Below are positions 24,922 through 32,635 of a stretch of DNA of 42,351 nt, in pieces; the first letter of the stretch is position 1; the number at the start of each line of letters is the position of its first letter. The position numbers were made by a program, and so were the translations under genes. The notes beneath the pieces were generated by a model that saw only the letters and a list, made by a program, of their open reading frames with translations, had not been told where the DNA came from and ran no database searches. The DNA comes from Calditrichia bacterium (GTDB taxonomy: Bacteria > Calditrichota > Calditrichia > Calditrichales > Calditrichaceae): contig JALSTK010000131.1 of NCBI GenBank assembly GCA_026983775.1, positions 1 through 42,351 of the forward strand, given 5' to 3'.

Positions 24922-26388
24922 ATGTTTAAAGACCTGATTAACACCTATAAAGAAACCCTGATTTATTCACTGGGTAATTTAGGAAATAAAATAGTCGGAT
25001 TTATTTTAATTCCCTTATACACCACCTATATTCCCATCAGCGAATATGGCGTACTGGGATTGGTCGAGCCTGTCTCTCAACTTCTGTTTGCCACTCTTAG
25101 TTTAGGATTAAACTCCGCATTTATGCGATGGTATTCTATCAGCAAGGATGAAGACGACAAAAAAATAATTTTTTTCAATACAAATCTTATAATTATCCTC
25201 TCTACTTCTCTGTTCGTCACTGTGTTCATTCTATTGGCTCGTAAGATTTCCCTTCTAATATTGGGATCAACCGAATATGCACTTATTTTGCGAATTGCCT
25301 TTGTTAATGTATTTTTTCTGGTCGCCAATCCTGTTATTTTTTCTACACTTCGGATCGAGCATAAAGCTTTGCAATATTCACTCGTACGTATGGGTCAGTT
25401 CATCATAACCCTGGTGCTGAATATTTATCTGATTGCCTTTCTTAAGTTTGGGATTATTGCTATTTTTATAAGTCAGGCCATCAGTTCTCTTCTCGTTTTC
25501 TTATATTTTCTACCTATGTACTTAAGTTATTCGAGGATTGTGTTCCGACGTCGTCTGATCATGACAATGTTGAAATTCGGATTACCCCTCGTGCCGGTAG
25601 GAATTTCCAATTTATTGATTAATATGGTAAACCGGTATATCCTGGAACATTATGATACGCTGGGCTCGGTCGGTCTGTTTTCATTCGCCTTTCGTCTCAG
25701 CAATACCATCAAGGTTCTTATTATCGAATCGTTGACTCTAAGCCTGACGCCCATACTGTATAAAAAACTCGCTGAAAAAGGCGGTAAGCGTTTTGTGCAA
25801 AAAAACTACTTGTATACCTTTTTTGTCGTGATGCTTTTTTACCTCTTTTCTTCAAGCTTTGTCCGCGAATTTATTTATCTTTTTGCTCGCAATAAAGATT
25901 ACTATAACGCCTATTTATTATTTCCTATTCTCGGCTCGGTTTCTTTATTGAACAGCATGAATTATTTCTATACTCTTTTGTTCAACTATGCCCGGAAGAC
26001 CGTTACTGTTTCACTGATCACCATCGCTACTGCTTTTTTCAGTATTGGCATCAACTTCCTATTGATCCCAGTTTTCAAAATATATGGCGCTGCCATTACC
26101 AATAGCCTCAGTGCTCTCTTTTTGTTTTTCCTGCTCTATTCTCAATCCAAAAAGGTTTATGGCCTTTATTTTGAAAACCGTAAAATATTATTAATGATGT
26201 CTGTCGGAATAGCAATCGTCATAATCAATTTCGCCTTTTTTATGGAATTAAATTTCATGAATTTTTTTATTAAACTGGTCTTATGTCTATCGTTTCCGTT
26301 GATTCTATACAAATACAATTTTTATGAAGCGGTGGAAATCATGCATATTAAACAAATGGTCAAATCACTTTTCAGAACAGGAAAATAA
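24922..26388 (+). CDS. Polysaccharide flippase, Wzx/MATE-like
   Basis: 488 residues, almost entirely hydrophobic, with about 12-14 predicted membrane helices (for example TLIYSLGNLGNKIVGFILIP, LIIILSTSLFVTVFILLA). The opening segment with IPLYTTYIPISEYGVLGLVEP is typical of the polysaccharide biosynthesis (Wzx) family. It would flip the undecaprenyl-linked repeat unit across the inner membrane. No Wzy polymerase or chain-length protein is visible in the locus. It ends one base before the asparagine-synthase-like start. Confidence 0.9.
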   Translation: MFKDLINTYKETLIYSLGNLGNKIVGFILIPLYTTYIPISEYGVLGLVEPVSQLLFATLSLGLNSAFMRWYSISKDEDDKKIIFFNTNLIIILSTSLFVTVFILLARKISLLILGSTEYALILRIAFVNVFFLVANPVIFSTLRIEHKALQYSLVRMGQFIITLVLNIYLIAFLKFGIIAIFISQAISSLLVFLYFLPMYLSYSRIVFRRRLIMTMLKFGLPLVPVGISNLLINMVNRYILEHYDTLGSVGLFSFAFRLSNTIKVLIIESLTLSLTPILYKKLAEKGGKRFVQKNYLYTFFVVMLFYLFSSSFVREFIYLFARNKDYYNAYLLFPILGSVSLLNSMNYFYTLLFNYARKTVTVSLITIATAFFSIGINFLLIPVFKIYGAAITNSLSALFLFFLLYSQSKKVYGLYFENRKILLMMSVGIAIVIINFAFFMELNFMNFFIKLVLCLSFPLILYKYNFYEAVEIMHIKQMVKSLFRTGK

Positions 26389-26389
26389 A

Positions 26390-28216
26390 ATGCCCGGAAT
26401 CCTAGGTACCCTTTCTTCCTCTTTGTCCCTAACGCTTTTTAAACGGCAAATTCGAATATTGAATCACTTTGATTACCGTACTATTGAAAAGAACCTCCCC
26501 CATTATTATAGTGCAGCCCTCGGTTTACCTTTCAGTAATTTTGAATTCTTTCCGTATAAAGACCGCTATCTGCTTACTTTCTTTGGTGATATCTTTGATA
26601 GACCTGACTCTCTTAGAAAAAAATTTTATTCGGAACTTATTCTTAGCATTATTAAAAAAGACCTGGAATATCTGGCTCGTCTTAATGGTCAGTTTCAGCT
26701 TGCACTTTATGATCGGGAACAAAATTGTCTTTACCTTGTAACAGATAAAGTTGGATCACGTCCGCTTTATTATTTCTATTCAAAGGATAACTTTAGCTAT
26801 TCCTGTGAGATAAAATCTCTTTTGCAAGATAAGAATATACCCCGTGATTTAAATTATCAGGCAATCGGTGATTTGTTTTCGTTCGGATATGTCGCTCTGA
26901 AAAACACACTTTTTAAAAACATCAAAAATCTGGGGGCAGCCAGTCTTCTCTCTTATAAAAATAATCAGATCACAATCGAAACATATTATACTCTACCCTA
27001 TGATGAATCAAGTTTAAGTAAGAAAAGATTCGGCAATAATGAACTGGATCGGTATATTGAAGAAAGTTATGATAAACTTCATACAGCAGTTAAACGCCAG
27101 ATCGATAAAAAAACCATATTCATTCCCTTATCGGGCGGACTGGACTCTCGTTTTATCTCGGCAATAGCACAGACCTATTTACCCGCTCATTTCACTACAT
27201 ATACGTTCGGCAATGCCCGGAGTGACGATATTCTTATTGCCAGGGAAGTTTCGAAAATACTTCAATCTCGTCATTTGGAATTTATGATCGATCCCTTAAA
27301 ATTATGGCATTTCGGAAAGCGTTTTTCCTATTTGTCAGACCATATGAGCATGATCAACGGGCCTATCCAGGCTATCGATGCAATTAATGCCTTAAAAGGA
27401 GAAGAGCAGGTACTCCTGGCGGCCCAAGCCGCAGATGTTATGTGGGGCAGTACCTTGAAAAACAGAGCATTAAAACGCATCCTGTCCGTAGACTCTGTAA
27501 GAGAAGACAACCTGTATCTTTTCCATAATATGTTCCATAAAATCAAAAAATATGAGCGGGATATTTTGTTCAAACCGGATTTTCTGCAAACGATAAATCT
27601 CGGTTTTTCCGTCTTCAAAGAGTACTTTTCTTTGGGTTTTGGCAGACACCCCTTTTATTTATATCAGCTTATCCTTTATTTCGAATATGCTCGTCGCGGT
27701 ATTTTTGGCGGAAACCTGATGAATAACTTCTTCTTCGACATGCGCATGCCATCGTTCGACAGAGATTTACTGGATTTCGTGGCTGTTCTACCCATGCGTT
27801 TGAGAAAAGATCAGTTCTTATATCAGAAGACAATGAGTAAATTTTTCCCTGAATTGGCTAACATCCGATGCACTACAACCGGACTGCCCGTAAGTAGTCC
27901 TTCGTTTTTGAAAAAGGCAACTAAGCTGGAGACACAAGTGGTTTATCGTATTAAGAAGTCATCTTTATCCCCCCTGCTCAGTCCGTTTAAACGTTATCAA
28001 AAGAAGGGATATGTTAATTATAAAGATTGGTTTAAAAATCAATTAAATGAACCATTAAAAGAAGTCTTATTTGATCCGGCCACACTGAACCGGCCCTTCT
28101 ATAACAAAAACGGAATCAAAAAATTATATGATTTGCATATGAATACGGCTGCGGATTATTCATTGATTCTTTGGCAAATAGTAAATCTTGAATATTTTTT
28201 CCGGATGCACACCTAG
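26390..28216 (+). CDS. Asparagine-synthase-like ATP-dependent protein lacking the glutaminase cysteine
   Basis: 608 residues from the ATG at 26390; the frame is open upstream but the N-terminus MPGILG aligns with the MCGI start of AsnB. The N-terminal class II amidotransferase fold is recognisable (RLNGQFQLALYDRE, VTDKVGSRPLYYF), but Cys2 is replaced by Pro, so glutamine hydrolysis is not expected. The C-terminal synthetase domain keeps the PP-loop SGGLDS at 248-253. It probably adenylates a carboxylate and amidates it with ammonia or another amine, perhaps modifying a uronic-acid sugar in the glycan. It is the last gene of the locus. Confidence 0.85.
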   Translation: MPGILGTLSSSLSLTLFKRQIRILNHFDYRTIEKNLPHYYSAALGLPFSNFEFFPYKDRYLLTFFGDIFDRPDSLRKKFYSELILSIIKKDLEYLARLNGQFQLALYDREQNCLYLVTDKVGSRPLYYFYSKDNFSYSCEIKSLLQDKNIPRDLNYQAIGDLFSFGYVALKNTLFKNIKNLGAASLLSYKNNQITIETYYTLPYDESSLSKKRFGNNELDRYIEESYDKLHTAVKRQIDKKTIFIPLSGGLDSRFISAIAQTYLPAHFTTYTFGNARSDDILIAREVSKILQSRHLEFMIDPLKLWHFGKRFSYLSDHMSMINGPIQAIDAINALKGEEQVLLAAQAADVMWGSTLKNRALKRILSVDSVREDNLYLFHNMFHKIKKYERDILFKPDFLQTINLGFSVFKEYFSLGFGRHPFYLYQLILYFEYARRGIFGGNLMNNFFFDMRMPSFDRDLLDFVAVLPMRLRKDQFLYQKTMSKFFPELANIRCTTTGLPVSSPSFLKKATKLETQVVYRIKKSSLSPLLSPFKRYQKKGYVNYKDWFKNQLNEPLKEVLFDPATLNRPFYNKNGIKKLYDLHMNTAADYSLILWQIVNLEYFFRMHT

Positions 28217-28262
28217 GGTAGGTTCATAGCAATCCTTTTTAATAGGGGTATGATGCTTTATG

Positions 28263-28321
28263 CTCCGGACGGATGATTCCCAAAAAAATTAGCGTAGAGC
28301 TTTCCTTAGGCCCATCCGGAG
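28263..28321. repeat. Inverted repeat downstream of the polysaccharide locus
   Basis: CTCCGGACGGATG (28263-28275) and CATCCGGAG (28313-28321) can form a stem of 7 or more pairs with a 37-base loop. No U tract follows on either strand. It may mark the end of the locus transcript. Confidence 0.35.
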
Positions 28322-28364
28322 AAAACAATTGATATAACATAGGCTTGTCAATTTGATGATTTAT

Positions 28365-28393
28365 TTGAATTGAAATGAATTTTAGCGTAAAAT
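28365..28393 (+). promoter_or_regulatory. Predicted sigma-70 promoter of nhaC
   Basis: TTGAAT (28365-28370), 17 bases, then TAAAAT (28388-28393), 48 bases before the ATG at 28441. Confidence 0.55.
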
Positions 28394-28440
28394 CAATCTA
28401 CCATAAAACGAAATAAAATCATACGGAGTTGCGGTTCAGT

Positions 28441-29913
28441 ATGGCACACTATGGTATCTGGTCTCTCTTCCCTCCTCTGCTGGCAATTATTCTGGCCATC
28501 AAAACCCGTCAGGTATTCATATCCTTGTTGTTCGGCATCTGGATCGGTTGGGTGATTCTGAACCACTGGAATTTCTTTTCAGGTACACTGGCCACCATTC
28601 AGGCTCTGGTGGATGTATTTAAAGACCCGGGGAATACGAGGACCATTATGTTCAGTTCCCTGGTCGGAGCCCTAATCGCGTTTATTCAACGTTCCGGAGG
28701 GGTGGATGGATTCGTTCAGCGGGTTAATAAATTTTTAGCTAACCGCAGCGGGAATAACCGACGTATGGTTCAGATTATTGCCTGGCTAACCGGTGCTTCC
28801 ATTTTTGTGGAATCCAGTATAAATGCTCTTACCGTGGGCACCACATTCCGTCCGATTTTCGATAAATTAAATATTCCCAGAGAAAAACTGGCCTATATTG
28901 CGGATTCCATTTCGGCTCCGACCTGTATCCTGATTCCTCTCAACGCCTGGGGTGCCTATATCATGGGGCTTCTTCTGGCACAGGGGCTTAAAGATCCCCT
29001 GCATATCATGATCAAAGCCTATCCGCTAAATTTTTATCCGATTCTGGCCATGGCTATGGTTGTTCTGGTCATTATTCTACAAAAAGATATCGGCCCCATG
29101 CGTGCCGCAGAACGACGTGCTAAAGAAACCGGCAAGGTATTGGCTGACGGAGCTCGTCCGATGATATCAACCGAGGTGATCGCTCTACCCAAAAAAGAAG
29201 GTATTCCGGCCCGGTCCCGCAATATGTTAATCCCTATCGCAACCATGGTGGTTATGATGCCCGTTGGTCTGGTATATTCCGGCTGGCAGCAGGTGGAGCA
29301 TATCGGAGAACTACCTTTATGGGAAGCTGTGATTAAAGCTTTGGGCAACGGTTCCGGATCAACCGCCGTGCTATGGGCGGTGCTGACCGCCCTGAGTGTG
29401 GCTGCCCTTCTATATCGAGCCCAGGGTATCTTCCATTTAAAAGAATTGATGGATCTGACTTTCAAGGGGGTCGGAGGGCTGATCCCCCTGGCCCTGCTGA
29501 TGATGATGGCTTTTGCTATCGGCCGGGTTAGTCGTGAACTCGGGACCGGACTTTATGCGGCAGAACTATCCAAACAATGGCTAAATCCTCATTTTATTCC
29601 CGCCGTGTTGTTTTTAATTGCCAGCTTCATTGCCTTCTCCACCGGAACTTCCTGGGGCACTTTTGCTATTATGATCGCTGTGGGGATTCCCATGGCTCAG
29701 GCTATGCATGTTTCCATTCCCCTTACAGTGGGTGCTGTGTTGGGCGGTGGCGTATTTGGTGATCACTGCTCCCCCATTTCCGATACCACCATCATCGCTT
29801 CCATGGCTTCGGCCAGCGACCATATCGACCATGTAAAAACACAGTTACCCTATGCTCTTTTGGCCGCAGGAGTAAGCGCCCTTCTCTATCTGATAGCCGG
29901 TTTACTTTCGTAA
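28441..29913 (+). CDS. nhaC: Na+/H+ antiporter, NhaC family
   Basis: 490 residues from the ATG at 28441. A TTG twelve bases earlier would leave no room for the GGAG ribosome-binding site at 28425-28428, so ATG is preferred although the spacing is long. There are about 11-12 membrane helices, with family motifs GASIFVESSINALTVGTTFRPI, FSTGTSWGTFAIMIAVGIP and GGGVFGDHCSPISDTTIIAS (the conserved GDHCSP-SDT signature). It exchanges cytoplasmic Na+ for external H+ and helps with pH and salt balance. It appears to be transcribed alone. Confidence 0.94.
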   Translation: MAHYGIWSLFPPLLAIILAIKTRQVFISLLFGIWIGWVILNHWNFFSGTLATIQALVDVFKDPGNTRTIMFSSLVGALIAFIQRSGGVDGFVQRVNKFLANRSGNNRRMVQIIAWLTGASIFVESSINALTVGTTFRPIFDKLNIPREKLAYIADSISAPTCILIPLNAWGAYIMGLLLAQGLKDPLHIMIKAYPLNFYPILAMAMVVLVIILQKDIGPMRAAERRAKETGKVLADGARPMISTEVIALPKKEGIPARSRNMLIPIATMVVMMPVGLVYSGWQQVEHIGELPLWEAVIKALGNGSGSTAVLWAVLTALSVAALLYRAQGIFHLKELMDLTFKGVGGLIPLALLMMMAFAIGRVSRELGTGLYAAELSKQWLNPHFIPAVLFLIASFIAFSTGTSWGTFAIMIAVGIPMAQAMHVSIPLTVGAVLGGGVFGDHCSPISDTTIIASMASASDHIDHVKTQLPYALLAAGVSALLYLIAGLLS

Positions 29914-30255
29914 AATCCCCCTATTTTTAAGTATGTATATCTGAATGTTTTTCCTGCTTCTTACAATCGGAAAAAATATTTTTTTCGGTTGCTTTATCTA
30001 AGAATATATCCTTAACTTTACAACAAAATTGAGATACTTCAATCAATCGGTTCGAAACAGTTTTCCGTTTCACCCGGAACCGGTTTCGAAAGACAAACGT
30101 TACATTAGTTGAAATACAAAGAAATGAACGTAGATTTTCGAGTAGATGTTTGGAAAGCTTTTCTTATTTTGTATTTTCTAAAGAAAGAGATTCTTATTCC
30201 GACAACCATACTATCTCTTTAATATGTTTGCCGGAAAAAGAAAGCAGGTAGTACT

Positions 30256-30342
30256 ATGGAAACATGCTGTTGTAAACAAAATAAATTTTGCTCACGCCTG
30301 CTTCTTACCTTACGCTTTTTTGTATCCATAGAAGCCCCCTAA
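30256..30342 (+). CDS. Possible 28-residue cysteine-rich peptide
   Basis: An ATG-started frame encodes METCCCKQNKFC and a hydrophobic/basic tail. Four cysteines fall in the first 12 residues. The ribosome-binding site is poor (GCAGG) and no homologue comes to mind. It may be a chance frame; listed only because the 659-base gap is otherwise empty. Confidence 0.12.
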   Translation: METCCCKQNKFCSRLLLTLRFFVSIEAP

Positions 30343-30524
30343 ATATTTTACGTCTTCAGGAAGATTCTGCTGAGAGATATCTAAAAATACTATTCCGTTA
30401 ATTTGACGGGTTTATCTTCCTGAACGACCGTATTTTTTATCCCTCTTTAATAAGATGTACTGGGTAATCGGAATGTAATTGCTATTAAAGCGAATGATAT
30501 TCCGGTTATCTATGCTTTGAAATG

Positions 30525-30553
30525 TTCAAAACGGGTATTATTGTGAATATTAT
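30525..30553 (+). promoter_or_regulatory. Possible sigma-70 promoter of the nonaheme cytochrome
   Basis: TTCAAA (30525-30530), 17 bases, TATTAT (30548-30553). The start of transcription would fall almost on the ribosome-binding site (GGAAGG), so an upstream promoter is also possible. Confidence 0.3.
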
Positions 30554-30572
30554 AACATGGAAGGAAGTTCCA

Positions 30573-32306
30573 ATGAAATTTGATAAAAACACCTTTATAA
30601 ATATATCCCTTTTTCTGGGCTTGTTTGGTCTGCCTCTTTTTACAGTAGCCCAATCCACACTCGACTGTAGTTTGTGCCATAACACGAATCATACCTTATG
30701 GCTCAGCGGATCCCATGCCAACACACAGAATGATGTGGCCGATGAACTCGCTGAAGAATGGATCGGCCTGTCGGCAGATTCGGTGATTTTGGGTTCGGAA
30801 GCGGAAGATTGTATCGCCTGTCATGGACCGATAGCGGTTACGGTAAACGGGGGTATGACCGAGGTCGAAGCTTTAAATCACTTTTTTACAACCACCAACG
30901 GTCTGTTTACGGATTCCACCCATGCCGCAGACTCTACCAATTGGCCCCATGTTTATTGTACAACCTGTCATAACGTTCCTACCGATCATCCCGCAACGAT
31001 GCCGACTTTCGCTTTATTTAATTCGGCGACAGCGGAATATAATACGGTTGACAATAAGTCGTCTCTCTGTGGTCAGTGTCATGGTACTCTAAAGTTTTCG
31101 GATACGGACCATCGGGTTTTTGACGCCTGGATGATGAGCAAACACGGACATGGCGGTCAGGCGGACGTAGCTTCGGAATTAGCCGAAGAATGGGCCGGTT
31201 CTGCACCAGACAGCGTGATCAACGGTAGTGAAGCCGAAGACTGTATTGCCTGCCATGCTCCGACTTCGGTTCTATCAGCAAAAGCAGATAGTGTAATCAG
31301 CGAAAGCGAAGCGTTAGCTCGATTTTTTACAACCAACAACGGCGTGTTCGACGAATCTACCGTTCCGGCAGATTCTGCCAATTGGCCGGATGTATCCTGT
31401 ATTGCCTGCCATAATCCGCACAAACCGAATGTACCTGCTCTGTTCGATTCCCAAACAGGCGAATATGTGAACATGGATTCACCACAGCAATTATGCGGCC
31501 AGTGCCATGGTAACCTGCGTTTTCCGGATACGGATCATCTTAGTTATAATATCGAAGCCGGAACCGGCGGAATGGGAGTCGATGACGCCCTTACCATGCC
31601 CGGAGTAAAATGTGTCGACTGCCATATGCATGTCGGGGATGTGGATGGTAGTAATGCTGCTATGTATGGTGGACATACCTGGAGTATTTTTGTTACCGAA
31701 GCGGATAATAGCGTCACTGCCTCTTGTACAACCTGTCATAGCAGCATGAATGCCGCGGCTGCAGAACAACAAATCGATAGCTGGATATCCGAATTCGCTG
31801 CCCTGGATTCCACGGCTCAGGCCAAGGTGGCGGAAGCCGATGCACAAATGGTAGGTAACACCGATCCCACCAAATTACAATACCTGGAAGAAGTCCATCA
31901 TAATCTGGATTTTGCCGAATCCGATGAGAGCGGTGGTTTTCATAACCATACTTATTCCATGGCTCTGCTAAACGACGCTATACAGAAAGCGGACCTCATC
32001 ACGGGATTGACGGACCCGGATCATTCCAACCTTCCCATGCAGTTTACTCTGGCCCAAAATTATCCGAATCCGTTCGGCCTCAACCAAACAACCCACATTA
32101 CATACCAAATTCCAAAAACGGGCCTTGTCAATTTAACCGTTTACAATATGTTGGGACAAAAAGTTAAAGAATTGGTCAATCAGGAGCAGAAAAGAGGAAC
32201 GCACCAGATTCTGTTTAATGCTTCCGGTTTAGCCAGCGGAGTATATGTCTATAAACTGGTCAGTTCCAATCGGACCTTTATGAAAAAGATGTTAATCATC
32301 CGATAA
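30573..32306 (+). CDS. Secreted nonaheme cytochrome c with T9SS-type C-terminal sorting domain
   Basis: 577 residues from the ATG at 30573 (AAGGAAG upstream), with signal peptide ending near FTVAQ. Nine CxxCH motifs have their first cysteines at 32, 80, 129, 166, 224, 276, 308, 347 and 385. Residues 48-180 and 190-322 are tandem copies of equal length, each with three hemes (SEAEDCIACH and LCGQCHG in both). The segment 440-474 (VHHNLDFAESDESGGFHNHTY) resembles the C-terminal helices of NrfA/octaheme reductases. Residues 490-577 (FTLAQNYPNPF, GLASGVYVYKL) are a Por/T9SS sorting domain, so the protein is probably exported and anchored on the cell surface. A role in extracellular electron transfer or reduction of an N or S compound is possible. 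Confidence 0.9.
   Translation: MKFDKNTFINISLFLGLFGLPLFTVAQSTLDCSLCHNTNHTLWLSGSHANTQNDVADELAEEWIGLSADSVILGSEAEDCIACHGPIAVTVNGGMTEVEALNHFFTTTNGLFTDSTHAADSTNWPHVYCTTCHNVPTDHPATMPTFALFNSATAEYNTVDNKSSLCGQCHGTLKFSDTDHRVFDAWMMSKHGHGGQADVASELAEEWAGSAPDSVINGSEAEDCIACHAPTSVLSAKADSVISESEALARFFTTNNGVFDESTVPADSANWPDVSCIACHNPHKPNVPALFDSQTGEYVNMDSPQQLCGQCHGNLRFPDTDHLSYNIEAGTGGMGVDDALTMPGVKCVDCHMHVGDVDGSNAAMYGGHTWSIFVTEADNSVTASCTTCHSSMNAAAAEQQIDSWISEFAALDSTAQAKVAEADAQMVGNTDPTKLQYLEEVHHNLDFAESDESGGFHNHTYSMALLNDAIQKADLITGLTDPDHSNLPMQFTLAQNYPNPFGLNQTTHITYQIPKTGLVNLTVYNMLGQKVKELVNQEQKRGTHQILFNASGLASGVYVYKLVSSNRTFMKKMLIIR
30714..31538 (+). repeat. Internal duplication in the nonaheme cytochrome (two 133-codon copies)
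   Basis: Copy A spans 30714-31112 and copy B 31140-31538. Shared blocks include DELAEEW/SELAEEW, DSVI-GSEAEDCIACH, EALxxFFTTxNG, NWPxVxC, LCGQCHG and a closing FxDTDH. Divergence of the copies suggests an old event. Confidence 0.85.
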
Positions 32307-32327
32307 TGCCGGTTATATAGAATCATT

Positions 32328-32366
32328 CCCCTATTGCCGCCTAACCACGCGGCAATAGGGGTTTTA
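32328..32366 (+). terminator. Rho-independent terminator of the nonaheme cytochrome gene
   Basis: A perfect 13-bp stem CCCCTATTGCCGC/GCGGCAATAGGGG with an 8-base loop, followed by TTTTAT. Confidence 0.9.
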
Positions 32367-32508
32367 TCTCTTTACTTGACCTCTTTTAATGGACACTCTG
32401 ATCTATTTTTTATAAAATTTCATTCATTTTTTATTACAGATTTTCAAAAATATGACGTTTATTAAAAGTATTCAAACTTGTTATAAAACGATAAGGATGG
32501 CTCTCTGT

Positions 32509-32525
32509 TTGGCACGAAATATGTA
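32509..32525 (+). promoter_or_regulatory. Sigma-54-like promoter before the diiron protein gene
   Basis: TTGGCACGAAATATGTA: the -24 element TTGGCACG is perfect and the -12 element ATGTA keeps T, G and A in the right register but lacks the usual C of GC. It lies 111 bases before the ATG at 32636. Confidence 0.42.
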
Positions 32526-32635
32526 TCAAGTTTATTCTTTGAACGAGTAAATGATGAAATTGTGATTTTCACCGCAATTCATTTAATGGTGACAATTTAT
32601 GTTTTCATATCATAAGAAAAATAAAGAGGTTAAAA

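Larger units (their letters stand above)
29914..30572. other. 659-base intergenic region rich in inverted repeats
   Basis: No convincing gene. Notable items are: A/T-rich arms at about 29968-29989; TTCGAAAC/GTTTCGAA (30051-30058 with 30083-30090) enclosing TTCCG/CGGAA; AAGCAGG/CCTGCTT (30242-30248 with 30297-30303); and an 11-base perfect inverted repeat TTCAGGAAGAT/ATCTTCCTGAA (30355-30365 with 30414-30424) enclosing CCGT/ACGG. A 28-codon frame (30256-30342) rich in cysteine lies within. The cytochrome promoter is probably at the right edge. Confidence 0.55.
32307..32635. other. Intergenic region between the cytochrome and diiron-protein genes
   Basis: 329 AT-rich bases holding the cytochrome terminator (32328-32366), a sigma-54-like promoter (32509-32525) and an imperfect inverted repeat with TCACC/GGTGA arms between about 32567 and 32594. 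No coding frame is supported. Confidence 0.6.

Noticed and set aside
30040-30095. GGTTCGAAA-like sequence suggesting a tRNA T-loop
   Set aside because: No acceptor, D or anticodon stems can be folded around it.
4515-30310. Shared TTTTCCTGCTTCTT-type sequence near 4515 and 29949 (shorter match near 30297)
   Set aside because: A 14-base match is expected by chance several times in a window of this size, so it is not evidence for a repeat family.
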